From assembly GCA_003864495.1 (NCBI GenBank), contig ML133503.1, positions 310,001 through 374,000 of the forward strand: a stretch of DNA of 64,000 nucleotides, read 5' to 3'. The notes under the pieces are model-generated. The model saw nothing but the letters and a program-made list of their open reading frames with translations. It was not told the DNA's origin and searched no databases. Of the stretch, positions 41,401 through 56,845 are shown piece after piece (position 1 is the stretch's first letter; every line of letters starts with the position of its first letter). The translations under genes and the position numbers were made by a program. The stretch comes from Nemopilema nomurai (taxonomy: Eukaryota; Cnidaria; Scyphozoa; Rhizostomeae; Rhizostomatidae).

Positions 41401-43068
41401 CTTTATGTATCAGTTTTTGAAAACGAAACATTTGATGATAATAATAATGATAATGGTTATAATGACAAAAATGACAATAACAACAATTGCAATATGACTC
41501 TTTGATCTGTAACATAATCTGCTTGGCAGTTTTAAGGTCTTGAAATAAGTTCACAATGTTTCATAAGGATATTTCACATTTCTCAGCAAACACAGTATGC
41601 AACGTGTGGAATTTTTATCTCTCAGGCTACTGCCAGCTGTCACGTGTTCACACCGAGCAGCTTGGAATTAGAAAAAGGACAGCTTAGAGTACGTTACTGC
41701 GCAGCCTCTGATAAATACGTGACGGGGGATGGCTCTGGTAACAATAGCACAGTGCCGATACTGGGATGGAAGGCTGGAGTCTCGGAGTATTATAGAATTT
41801 TTCGGAAAGTTGAGCATGATTGGAACATGGTGAGGATATTTTCCTAGCATTTCTTCTACTATCTCTTTTGCACTGATCACATTTCGATGGTATGGAACGA
41901 GACCAGCAAAGTTGCTTTAATGTAGGCTGCATATCCTATTCGTGTTATATTTGTTAATAATGAATTGTTTTGCTGCCATGATTATAGTCACTAACATGCA
42001 TGACTAGTTCTTTAAAACTTTGTTTGGATGACATCATCAAGTCGACATCTAGACACAAACTCTATAAGTCTTGATGTTATTTGTTACTCAGATGCACCTT
42101 GGCCACAGCTCGTTCTTTGTCGTACTGTATTTGTATTTGTAAGCTCCTTCGTCGTTGGTATTTAGATTTTAGTGCGTTTCAATATTGGTAACTACAAGTA
42201 TTTTGACATTCACTACTTGCAGTATGAATCAATACACAACTTTCTAACAGGCTTATTTGGCAAGAGAAGAAGGAGCAGCTAACGGTCACGTGACATGGAC
42301 ATTCAAAGTTGACCATGACGACCATGTTTTCGACAAAGTTGAATTGAGGCTGTTGTCAAAGGTCTTTGAAAGCGGAAAGGTAGAATGGAGTCTTGAGAGT
42401 GACGGAAAAAATGAGAAGATACCATCCAAAGACGGTAAGTGCACTAAATATCCTTTCACTGTCAGGAGAAAGTTTTAGTTTTAATGCATTTATAACATTT
42501 TAATAGCAATACAATTCTTTTTCATATTCTAAATTATTTTCCTAATGAAGACAATTCTCGATTTAGAAGTGAAAACTCCTTCCTTTAATGTGTCCAAAAA
42601 CGTTTTGAATTATTTGTTACTGTTTAAGGCTTACTTTAAGCCAGTTAATTTATTTGTCTAATTCAATTATGATAGAAGATGATGCAAGGATAAAGTAAAT
42701 GCATTTCCTGATTACATACTTTTAGCAACAGACTTTCAGCTGTACTAAGACGTCTTTTTGTTTAAGTTATAAGTTACTGAACAGATTTTAGTTGGAACTT
42801 TATATCCTGCAACATACTCAACAGAGTTTTGTAAGTGTCTAGACTAGTTGAATATGCTCTAGACCAACTATTTTACATTTAATTTGTTCTTTTAGTTACC
42901 CACTTCACATCAACAAAGTTCAGTGGTTGTGCATCAGTCAAACTGGTTGCAAAGCTTTCTGGGGGAGACAGCGATGTAGCTTGGCAACATGCCCAGCTAT
43001 TCAGACAGGGAACACAGAGTGTTGATGAATATCCGTTTGAAGTTATCATTAATCTTCGTAGGAAATAA
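35427..43068 (+). CDS. NGLY1: Peptide:N-glycanase with N-terminal thioredoxin domain
   Basis: Cytosolic enzyme that removes N-glycans from misfolded glycoproteins during ER-associated degradation. Thirteen exons: 35427-35536, 35850-35946, 36378-36530, 36906-37136, 37950-38126, 38535-38733, 39109-39297, 39780-40021, 40435-40545, 40919-41089, 41626-41829, 42251-42434, 42896-43068. All are GT/AG and in phase, giving 746 residues against about 654 in human. Residues 1-120 form a thioredoxin fold with intact WCGPC (37-41) and the cis-Pro motif AMPTFLF. Residues 121-197 are a PUB domain ([16 protein letters not shown] ... [13 protein letters not shown]). The transglutaminase-like core follows, with zinc CxxC pairs (KCQNC, CAQC) and triad C392/H419/D436 in [19 protein letters not shown] and LHCDPCE; spacing equals human. 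The PAW domain ends with [15 protein letters not shown]. The thioredoxin part recalls nematode PNG-1, which lacks PUB. The exon 10 start is slightly less certain. Confidence 0.94.
36717..36790. repeat. AT-rich palindromic patch in NGLY1 intron
   Basis: Dense run of TATATGAT/ATCATATA words with dyad symmetry, mostly A and T. It could extrude as a cruciform. There is no sign of function. Confidence 0.5.
37321..37446. repeat. 30-bp minisatellite, 4 copies, in NGLY1 intron
   Basis: Four head-to-tail copies of a 30-bp unit beginning CAAGGCCTTTGCTGTTATTA occupy 37321-37440, plus a 6-base remnant. Copies alternate between ...TTTAAGA and ...TTTAAAA, so the array is also two identical 60-bp units. 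The repeat is open in several frames on both strands, but it lies inside an intron and is not coding. Confidence 0.95.
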
Positions 43069-43272
43069 TGAAGTTTTTTTAAGCAATATATTGAAATTAG
43101 ATGTGGGTTAATTAGAGAGTTATACAATTTGTGAAGAGCAATTTAATTGAAAAGCCTTTAAGCAAATGTTGTCTTTTTCTTAAAAAAGCTATCACAACGA
43201 GCACATGTCTGTGGAACGTGTTGGGTGTGATATGGAAAATGAATTGGGCATTATCTAAGATAGCCTAACTAA

Positions 43273-43278
43273 AATAAA
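43273..43278 (+). terminator. Likely NGLY1 polyadenylation signal
   Basis: AATAAA about 205 bases after the NGLY1 stop codon, followed by a T/G-rich stretch. It is the first canonical hexamer downstream. Confidence 0.45.
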
Positions 43279-44399
43279 TGTGATGTTTTGTCCACTAATG
43301 GGCCTTCCCTTCGTGCATTCTTACCAGGTATGATATAATTGGAATCATCAAACCATTAACAAAAGTCAACCAAAAGGTTCTTGTTTGATTAGAGGCTTAA
43401 AAAGCCCCAAAACCATCATTGTCCTTGGGTAGTTTCATGGGCACTGGGGTCATGAGGGCAGTTGACCCTGTTGACCTAGTGATGCAGGGGCCAGCCAAGC
43501 CCTTTCTAGAAAATTGAAATTTTTATGCTGTATTTTAAATTTCACGTGTTGGCAGCAGGAGGCTTTTCATGTGAAAGCACTTGTAAATGCTATGGGTCCT
43601 TTCAAAGTAGACAGCCACCCAGAAAAAAAATGAAACTAATTCTAGTGAATTTTTAATATCACACAATTTAATTGGTTTGATTTGCTGCTTCTCACTGCTT
43701 ACTCTATTTTGACTTCCTTTCTTTGACATACTTCGCTTGATATTATCATTTTGACAAGAATTTTTCTCATTTTGAATCGCAATTTGGCGCTCCTTTTCAT
43801 ATCCTTCATACTAGGGGCATTGTGGCTAGGTGGGACACCGGAAGATTCTCTGCTGGGACTTCTGCAAATGACTTTAAACCCAGGAAAATATTTAATGAGA
43901 ATTAATTCGTTTGTTAAATAATCTCTTTATCATCTATATAAAAAGCTTGGGCTCGTGTTTGAAATAGAGATGTAGAGATAAATTTAAGCAAACAGAATAG
44001 ATTTAAGGTAGGGTCAAGCACATATAGAATTGGTAGAGATACAATTAACAGATACACGCAAACGTTCCTTTTTCTCTTCTGATAACATAACAACAGTCTT
44101 AAAGTTAAAACAAAGCATTGAACATTAAAAATAAATTCATGCAATTTTCTAGTGATAATTGATAATGAAAAAAAACTGAGAACATTTGGCCAAAATTAGT
44201 ACAAGGATCCAATAAACATGCTGCATAAACACACTTCCATGCTTTGCCTGCCAAATAACTTCGAGATCTTCAAGTTCTTTTATTAAGCAGTGTGAGTGTC
44301 TCTTTGGGGTCTTCCTTACAAGAATTCCTAGCTCGCAGTACATCATATATGCTACAAACTTCAACAATGTTCAAGCGTAGATAATCTTCCACAGTTAGA
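43279..44399. other. Intergenic between NGLY1 and duplicated/transposon region
   Basis: No coding sequence supported. It ends at the left copy of a duplicated segment. A minus-strand open frame (44491-44270) overlaps that segment and may be part of an unrecognised gene fragment. Confidence 0.4.
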
Positions 44400-44598
44400 T
44401 TATTTGTTGCTTTCTCTCTCAACAAGTTAGCCATAACTGCGAATTTCTGGTCAGCATATCTGCTTGCTTTTGCTACTAGGAGGTCGACCAACTCTTGTCA
44501 AAAGATTGTCATGCGCACATGCATCTTTACCAAGAAAGTAGAACGTCATAATCTTGTCCTGAACGTTGGGATGTGAACGTGCCTCCGTCTCTAATCCC
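44400..44598. repeat. Left copy of ~200-bp direct duplication
   Basis: About 199 bases that recur in the same orientation at 48599-48796 with roughly 90% identity by eye. Shared landmarks are GCATATCTGCTTGCTTTTGC and CATGCGCACATGCATCTTTA. On the minus strand both copies encode KIMTF-FLGKDACAHDN followed by SSKSKQIC and a stop, so this may be a gene fragment. It ends 22 bases before the presumed target duplication of the transposon. Confidence 0.85.
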
Positions 44599-44629
44599 AA
44601 AACAGGTCCACCCGGGTCAGTAACGTTAC

Positions 44630-45048
44630 CTGACATATACGGGCGGGACATATACGGGCTTTTCTGACATATACGGGCGTCCAGAATAGGCGATCAGATA
44701 AGAAAGCTTTAATCACCACCAACTAATAAATTACTGGCCGATCTGCATGTCAGGACAAGTAGGCCTGTGAAATCAAAACACAATTCTCCGTGGATTGTGC
44801 ATTTTTTTATTTAAAAAAAATAAATGAAGTTGAAATCTCAAAAACATTTTCGCTAAATGTCATATAATTTTTCACAAACCCCCAAGCCCAAAACATTAGG
44901 CCCGTCTGCGGCAATTTTAATCAAGGGCAAAGAATTGACAAACACTACTTGTCAGAAGGGGATTCCGAACATACAAAGCTTTTCACTTGGGTAGTAACAG
45001 TGCTGCAGCGAATCTTACATATACAGGCTTTTCATTTCAGGGCCAAAT
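44630..45048 (+). repeat. Left terminal inverted repeat of the transposon
   Basis: The reverse complement matches 48186-48576 along nearly its full length with small indels; for example CTTTTCATTTCAGGGCCAAA at its inner end pairs with TTTGGCCCTGAAATGAAAAG. Three copies of the TGACATATACGGGC word lie in the first 50 bases. Confidence 0.9.
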
Positions 45049-45455
45049 ATAAGGAGAATTGGGTAGTAATCACCTGGCCAAACATCGGCAACAGAAATCT
45101 GCAAATTTTAATGGTAATAAAATTGGGAAAGATGAGTCCTGGCACAACAATCCAGGAAAGGAGCAACAAGATAACAGAGTCAAAAAAGAGAAAAAAATCA
45201 CCCGTAATGACCATGGAATGACCACGACGTTCTGTGCACGATTTTGCTGCAAAAAGTTTGACTAGGCACATGCTGGACGTTCATGCTTAAAGCATACCAC
45301 AGTCTAGTCAGTCTAGTACATGCGTAGATGCGAAGAGAGGAATATACAAGGTAAGAAAGAATCTTTCAAGTGGCATAGGGTACCCTCTTCATGTAAGAAA
45401 GGTACTCTGCGGGGAAACAAGCGTAAGGCGCGAAAATGACGCCTGCACAACCGCT

Positions 45456-47020
45456 ATGAATGTAGCACGGAGAAGTGGCTTAAAAGCAGCTGAATGCTGT
45501 TATTTTGCGGAAGTAGGAAAATCACCATGCTTTCCAGACCCTTGCATTCTGGAAGAAAAATTCTTGATAGACATTTCGAAAGATGGCCAATACAAGTTGC
45601 TCAAAGATGAGAGCGTCGGAATCTGCAGGGAATTGCGGGAAAAGGCATCAAATGCAGATGCAACCTTAATAGTTGCTATCAATGAAAGCGATCGTCACTA
45701 TCATTTTTTCTGTTTTTGACGGAGAAAAGCATGTTTATGACAAGTTTGAGAGAGTAGCTGTATCTGTAGACATGCAGAAAGGAACCATCAACTGCCGATG
45801 TTGTCGTCGCAATAGGTTTTGTAAGCACAAAAGTATATGTAAATGGTATCTACGCCGGTATGATCTTTTTCTAGGTCTTCAAGATGAAAACCAGAAATCA
45901 GATGTCATCGATGTGAGCGATAATCTTGAACCAAAACAAGGAGATTCAAGCAAACCTTCAACAATTGTCTATCTCCCTACCGACGAAAATAAATTAATAG
46001 TAGTGTGCAATTATCTGAAAAATGAGAAGCAGATACCATTAAATATTTCCCCAACTTCGAAGCCATTAACAGCCACCTGGAGCTTGTGCAAGCATGATCT
46101 GGGAGATCCGATTCTAATCACGAAGACAGGGATCATCATTGGACTTGATGGTATCGCTTCTGGCATAGAAATCTATTGCAAACTGTTCTATGTTCTACAG
46201 ATTCCAGGAACATGATAAGTTCGTTCACAATTTTAACGATTCCCTGTTTGTGTCAACAGAACTATGCCTGTTTATTAGTAGCCATTTGTCGCAGCATATT
46301 CCGATAGGTAGCTTCGTTTCATCACTTGAGAAAAGAATTGGGAAGTCCATAAACCACCAAAAGCTTATGAATGCATACTTACACTTTGATGCGCTAACAG
46401 ATAAGAAATATGACTTCAATTGCGTTATCTGCGGATACTATCCGGCCATTCTTATAATGGACATAAATAGAAAAATATGCTTCAAATGCTCAGCTTCCGA
46501 ACTTCATTTACCTGAAACCTACAACGAAGATTTGTCCGATCAAGTCGATGCCGACATACTCTGGGATTCCGTGGAAAGTGCCATGATAATGTGGGGGTTT
46601 CTGGAAAGAACAGTCAGGCAATTTGAAATAGAGCCGAACTTGCTCTTCTGGGCTCCTTTCATTGGTCGAAATGTTCGCCGTGGAACAAGGCTGTTCAACA
46701 CGGAACATAGGAAGGTCAAAAAAAGCAGTGGAGAGCTCGAGGAAGAGTGCAGGGACATGACTAAAGAAAGGCTATTCGAGATGTTTCACCAATCAACTTT
46801 GCATGAGTTGCAAACGCAAGCTAAGGGTATTGGACTCAAACCAAAAGGAACGAAGCTTGAAATTATACAACAAATAAAGGCAAACGTCAGCAAGAACTGT
46901 AAGAACTTTTCAAAAGTTTTTTCCAAAGTCTGGGGTCACAGTGTCTGGGGTCACAGTGTCTGGGGTAAATGGTGTAATTTACGCTCTGACGTTCATTTTA
47001 CGAAGCGAGAGCCCACGTGA
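45456..47020 (+). pseudogene. Transposon protein with SWIM and SAP domains, frame broken
   Basis: Three open segments in two frames read as one protein if two single-base shifts are allowed. 45456-45719 ends in ESDRHYHFFCF. 45673-46215 takes over from HFFSVFDGEKHVYDKF; the shift lies in a T-run near 45708. 46190-47020 takes over from FYRFQEHDKFVHNFNDSLFV; the shift is near 46200. The second segment has a SWIM finger (C-x-C...C-x-H: CRC ... FCKH, 45793-45828). The third has a cysteine region (CVICGYY ... CFKCS) resembling HMGXB3/CxC proteins and a SAP-like helix-turn-helix near its end (STLHELQTQAKGIGLKPKGT, about 46770-46890). A 15-bp unit repeated 2.6 times (46928-46966) gives WGHSVWGHSVW at the tail. 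No intact transposase catalytic core was identified by eye. Confidence 0.6.
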
Positions 47021-47366
47021 TTCTGTGGACGTAATTTTGTCTCTCAAACATCAACCCAATGTAATAAAAGGTACATCGCAAAGCTTAAAGAAGACTTTAA
47101 AACAGATGTTACATTTGACTCAGGGAAGATCTTGTTATCAAAGTAAATAAACACAGGGAAGTTGGATAGACCAAAAGAAGAAAAGAAAAGCAGGAAGACA
47201 ACTCGGAACAATGCGAAATGGTAAACACAGCAGGGACAGAAAACGAAGAGCCAAAGATGGAGGTTACCCTGTCGCCAGAAAAAGAAATAAACCTTAATAG
47301 TACAAATGCGAGCAGAGAACCAGTTATAGGCACCAAAGAAATGCCTCATATTGTTGATGCGAAAGT

Positions 47367-48023
47367 TTGGAAGGAGGACCAGTCATGGGAAGACCAGTTT
47401 TGGATCGAAGACCTGCCTTGAAGAACAGAGAGCTGAAAGTAACCAAGGAAGGACAGTGGATAGACAACAGAATCGTAAACACTACCTTGCTACTTATTCT
47501 AAACTCGGTTGATGATATTGGTGGCTTGCAAGACGTAATTATAGCGGGCAAGTATGGCTTACTTTGTTGTTGTAAAGATGAGCGGTTTGTTCAAATTGTG
47601 AACATGAGAGGATGTCATTGGATAGCTATATATACCGTCTTCAGTGACATAAATACAGATGGTCACGTTTTTCTGATGAAAAAAAAGGAATATACTGCTG
47701 TATTTCCGAATGTTAAAAAAAGCTGGCAATTGAATATATTAGGCATCACCAAACATTGGCAATCATTGAATGTTTTCGTGATTGTGCTGTTTCCTGAAGA
47801 GCATTCAGTCAAGGCTGAGCTGCTAGGTACTCTTATTAATGAGATGGCACATGTGGTCCAGTTGACACAGAGGATAGATGGTCGTGATCATGGGCCCCAA
47901 TACCAGAAAATTACAAAGGGTGCTAGATCACAACAACATCATATGTCAATGCCATATCAACAATTCAAGCTAGATGAGCACGAAATTAAGAAAGTTAAGA
48001 AAAATGGACTGTGCCTCTTGTAA
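47367..48023 (+). CDS. Transposon ORF: Ulp1-like segment plus SprT-like remnant
   Basis: Open frame of 218 codons; the true start is unclear, and a 47218-47421 frame in another phase precedes it. The first half resembles transposon-borne C48 (Ulp1-like) proteases: EGQWIDNRIVNTTLLLI, then IGGLQDVIIAGKYG, then FVQIVNMRGCHWIAIY, which keeps the catalytic-type His-Trp (47615-47620). No clear Asp or Cys of the triad follows. The second half instead resembles SprT-like metalloproteases: LLGTLINEMAHVVQL ... RDHGPQYQKITKG. The zinc motif HExxH is here NEMAH (47838-47852), so one zinc ligand is missing and activity is unlikely. Whether the two parts belong to one protein or were joined by decay is open. 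Confidence 0.5.
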   Translation: MEGGPVMGRPVLDRRPALKNRELKVTKEGQWIDNRIVNTTLLLILNSVDDIGGLQDVIIAGKYGLLCCCKDERFVQIVNMRGCHWIAIYTVFSDINTDGHVFLMKKKEYTAVFPNVKKSWQLNILGITKHWQSLNVFVIVLFPEEHSVKAELLGTLINEMAHVVQLTQRIDGRDHGPQYQKITKGARSQQHHMSMPYQQFKLDEHEIKKVKKNGLCLL

Positions 48024-48185
48024 AATTTACTGTGTTGCAATGATCGTATTCCCACTGTATGTAGCTACAGTTTGCACTTTCTCAAAATTTCTTAATTTTT
48101 AATTGGTTCTGTTCATTACTTGTTTATAAAAAAAGGCTTTTGTCATTTCTTGCTCAATTTTTCTTGTTATTATTTGTTCCTTGTT

Positions 48186-48576
48186 ATTTGGCCCTGAAAT
48201 GAAAAGCCCGTATATGTAAGATTCACTGCAGCACCGTTACTACCCAAGTGAAACGCTTTGTATGTTTGGGAATCCCTTTCTGACAAGTAGTGTTTGCCAA
48301 TTCTCTGCCCTTGATTACAATTGCCGCAGATGGGCCTAATGTTTTGGGCTTGGGGTTTGTGAAAAATTATATGACGTTTAGTGAAAATATTGTTGTGATT
48401 TGAACTTCATTTATTTTTTAAATTGATAAATGCTCAATTCACGGAAAATAATTGCAAAATGGAATAAAATTCAGTTTTGGAAAAGCTGGGGGTGGATATT
48501 CAACGAATAACATCGCCTATTCTGAACGACCGTATATGTCAGAAAAGCCCTTATATGTCACACCCGTATATGTCAG
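48186..48576 (-). repeat. Right terminal inverted repeat of the transposon
   Basis: Mirror arm of 44630-45048, ending CCCGTATATGTCAG at 48576. It contains further CGTATATGTCAG words at about 48530 and a GTATATGTAAG word at about 48210. Confidence 0.9.
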
Positions 48577-48598
48577 GTAACGTTACTAACCCCGCTCG

Positions 48599-48796
48599 TT
48601 ATTTGTTGCTTTCTCTTTCAGCACGCTAGCCATATCTGCGAGTTTCTGATCAGCATATCTGCTTGCTTTTGCTACTAGGAGGTCCACCTACTCTTGTGAA
48701 AACATTGTCATGCGCACATGCATCTTTACCAAGAAAATCGAACGTCATAATCTTGTCCTGAACGTTGGAATGTAAACGTGCCTGTCTCTGATCCCC
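48599..48796. repeat. Right copy of ~200-bp direct duplication
   Basis: Counterpart of 44400-44598 in the same orientation, beginning about 13 bases after the right target duplication. Differences are mostly scattered substitutions and one or two small indels. The transposon therefore sits between two tandem copies rather than interrupting one. Confidence 0.85.
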
Positions 48797-49625
48797 CAGG
48801 TCTGCGTGTATCAAATGCTTCTAAACAGTCGTCCAAAGCTTGTTTAATTGCAGAGCAACCAAGTCCCCACGACGTAAATTTATCCATTTACTATCGTCTT
48901 CACTTGCTAAATCATCAAAATTATCTCCATCCACTCCAGAGCTTAACATCTTCATTTTCGGTTCCAGACGCCATTCTGAAACTGACACTACAAAATCGTT
49001 GCGCGTCAGTTCCCTGTGCTTTGGGGTTCAAAACGAGTCTAATTGCGGATTTTTTCCTTGCACGCATTTATAATGTTGAATTTTCATTATAATTCATTTT
49101 ACATAATTCTTTCTTAGAACTGAGGAATTGTCATATTGGTAGGGAAACAGAAAAAACGTGCTGATTGCGTTATCCTTCTTACTTCGATTCCTATAAAAAA
49201 GTTATTATAATGATTTTTTTATATGAGACATATTTTGCCTTTTCATCATCTCTTAGTGTACGCGAAAGAGCCATGCCTACTCCTTCAAATTGAGACCAGC
49301 ATGATTATCGTCTTAATTTATTTCTTGAATATCAATTTAAGGTTGGCAGCTCGTTTCACATGGCAATATTTTCCAAAAAAGTGAAGTAAGAGCCATTAAA
49401 AAGCTGTGTGGCTAGTTAAAAAGTTATCAATTTTTGTATAAGACAAATCGAATATTATGGATTATTTTCTGGCGTTTCAATTATAAAATGTTTCTTTTTA
49501 GGAACTTGCAAAACTCTGTCTTAATTAAGGTTAAATTTTTTAGCAACAATGAGCCTCTAGTTCAAAAAGTCTCGTTTTCGTGGTCTTTAAATTTGGAAAA
49601 GATTTGTGAAGAACAAGGACGGAAA
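48797..49625. other. Intergenic/upstream of ZNF330
   Basis: It contains short random frames only and presumably holds the ZNF330 promoter and 5' UTR. Confidence 0.4.
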
Positions 49626-54094
<4,469 letters not shown>

Positions 54095-56845
54095 AGATAA
54101 CAAATTAATTGTAGTTGCTTTGCAAAATGATGACGCAGTTTCAAAAATTGTTAGTTCTTTCAGGTTTTTCCTTTCTTGTGCTCGCTTACCTTGTTCTTGT
54201 GCCCACAAAGAATTTGTTGAAAGTCTTACCGTAGCACTTCGAATTGACTCTAGGCCGGTTAAAGCTATTGGAAAAGGGCCTTTAAATGATACCGTAAAAG
54301 CTGGTTCTTCCATGACTATTACTTTGGTGCTAACAGTATTCGAGCTATTGTGATTGTAATTTTTCTCCTTCTTAAGCGGTAATATGCTGGCTGCAATGTC
54401 CCCTGGAAGCCAGGGAGAAAAATACCGAAACAATTTTATGGGATCTAGAGATTTTGACAATGCGTTTTCATGTTCTGTATAGCCGTGATTGTTAATCTCA
54501 GCCACCCATCCAGCTTTAGTATTAGAAGCGTTTATGTGAATTCAAGCTATTTGTATCCGAAGATAATTCTGACCTCGCGTACATGCGGACAGAGATCTTC
54601 GAGCCTCGCATTCATGCGAACAGGCTGTCAGCTAGGCAGATCATTCATGCCCCCAACAGATCATTCAGTCCTTTATTAGGGAACTCGCGTTTATTAGAAA
54701 TAGGTTTCCATGCCCCTAAGGGTGTTAAAAGATAGTAGTGGTAGTTTTGACTGGAATCCACCGCATTCCCAAAGAAAAATATTCACCAAAGCACTTGTTC
54801 AAATTGTATATTTATTGAAATGGCTATGCGAATCTAGAAAGGTTACGCAGCTTCTCGCTAAATGGACCAGGAGTTCAATCATGCAACCAACGCAGCCGCT
54901 ATCTCCACAGTTAAAGAGGAGACTAGCTGCGCGTGTTACCTCATCCCGAAGCGAAGATAGGCTTGCGAAGATAGGCTTGCAAGTGGAGCATAGCCGTGTG
55001 AGCAGAACCTGAAATTATCAGATCCATCGTCTTACGCAATGAATCCATAATCTCGTGAAAAGGGCACTAAAAACCATTACTAAGCTATGCTTAACCAAAC
55101 TGATTACTTTCTGAAAGAGATAGGTCTCTGCTATTCATAGTCTGCGATCCGTTGGATGGGGCTACCCAATACATGATAGATTCTGCAGGTGTTGGAAATG
55201 GTCATATGATTTAAGCGGGCGGGGTGCATCTACAGAAAGGGCGTGGCAATCGACGCCATGTTTGTAGACCGCTAACTTTACTTGTCAAGTGGAAATTAGA
55301 TAGGATTAAGGACCTAGCGGCCCCTGAAGCATAGCAAGTTCTGGCTTCCAACGCTAGTGAAGTCCAAGTAACATTCTCGCTACTAGATATGCCAAACAAC
55401 ATTGCCGAAACGATTCTCGCAAGGTGTATCATTTGCCTTCCCCATTTCAGAGGACTGCATTTCCAACTTGAATCGCAAGATAAACTCGTTGAATTAGGAA
55501 AGAAATTAGCATATTTTTGACATTACAGAGTCACTCGCTCTATTGTACGTGATCGTAAACAAAGGGATAGTGGAATTCATTAGAAAAACAAAATAACTAT
55601 AACTTGGAGGATAAAATAGCTATGAATTAGTAATAAAAAAAATACTCTTATAAGACATAAATTTGTCAATCTGACACCGATCCTGTCATATTCATTTGCC
55701 AAGATAAGATTCGCACGGAGCTGATAAAAGTTCTTACCTGTCGATGGGACCAGTATTTGAATGATCAGGGAGCATGAAGAAGTTTGAATTGGATACCAGT
55801 TAGAAAAATGGTTCTGGGAAGAACATGCCCATAAACAAACATAACGTGTTTTCAAGGCCAAGTAATAATCAACATATTGCATTCGTCTTATTCAAATTCG
55901 TAGTAGATGGTTGTTGTTACTCTGATTCTGTGAAAGAAATTCTTGCTTTATTTTATGGGCTGTCGATTTGAAAGGGGAATGTATTCATGAGCATGCCCTC
56001 TTACACCAGCTGGAAAATCGATTCTCGTTGAATTACAGGTATGTAATGCTTAGAGATTGTTTGATTCGATATTGCAGAAAATTTGTGTGAATACCGCCTT
56101 GTATTGTATAATCATTCTCAGTACCAATTAGCTGAGTAAACAGATGCCAAAAGAAGGCATACACTAAACAGTTATTGCAAATTGGCGTGATTCTGAAACT
56201 CAAATCGAATAAAAGTATCGTTTCTTCGAGCATGGATCTTATTATCCAGACAACATGTTCGGGTGCAGTCACTAATTGACTATAAAATTGATGTTGCTTC
56301 TTGCATTTGGCATGCGGATCCCCTACTGCTAGGGTATGCGAACAGCATTCTAGTTAGGCATCAAGCTGGTTCCTATTAAAGCAGCATACCCGACCGCACC
56401 CCCTCTGCCCCAACATCAATTGCAACAAATGGCTGAGGACGTTTCATGACAACATTACACGAAGTTCTGATATCAAAATAAAGTTGGCTGCTAAATTGAT
56501 ACCAAACTAAATTGTGGTTACGGGGTAGGGAGGGCTATTTCAGCAAGAATATATTTCAATAAAGATACTATGGATGCTGCTGCAGAAAACCAATAACACA
56601 GCCAGCAAAACATTGGTGCATTGCTTTGAGCGTTGTATCCCCCACACGACTCATCCCAGCCATCAAACTTCCGGTACTCTGTTTCGCCAGTGAATTAGAA
56701 TATCTACTTAGCCACTCTCACTCACATGATTGGGAATGATCGATTGAAGCACTTGCATTGAAATGCTATTAACCCGTTTAATATATATGTGAAATTGAAT
56801 TATTTTCTTCTGTCTTAAACCATAGTTCAATGAAAGGGGGAAAGA
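54095..56845. other. Intergenic between ZNF330 and the secreted-protein gene
   Basis: No conserved exon was seen. A 14-base tandem repeat (GCGAAGATAGGCTT) sits near 54952. Just before the next gene, a TATA-like word lies near 56780, and an acceptor-like cttaaaccatag ends at 56823, so a non-coding 5' exon could lie upstream. Confidence 0.4.

Larger units (their letters stand above)
44630..48576 (+). mobile_element. KDZ/Zisupton-like DNA transposon with long terminal inverted repeats
   Basis: The 3.95-kb element has inverted arms of about 400 bases (44630-45048 and 48186-48576). The ends are CTGACATATACGGGC ... CCCGTATATGTCAG, and this word recurs several times within each arm (44647, 44664, about 45016 and mirrored), as transposase-binding subrepeats often do. 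The flanks carry TAACGTTA at 44621-44628 and 48578-48585, a likely 8-bp target duplication; it is palindromic, so the exact border is uncertain by 1-2 bases. The interior carries plus-strand reading frames with a SWIM zinc finger, an HMGXB3/CxC-like cysteine region, a SAP domain and an Ulp1-like protease segment. That combination is known from KDZ (Kyakuja-Dileera-Zisupton) transposons. The frame is broken at least twice, so this copy is probably inactive. Confidence 0.75.
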
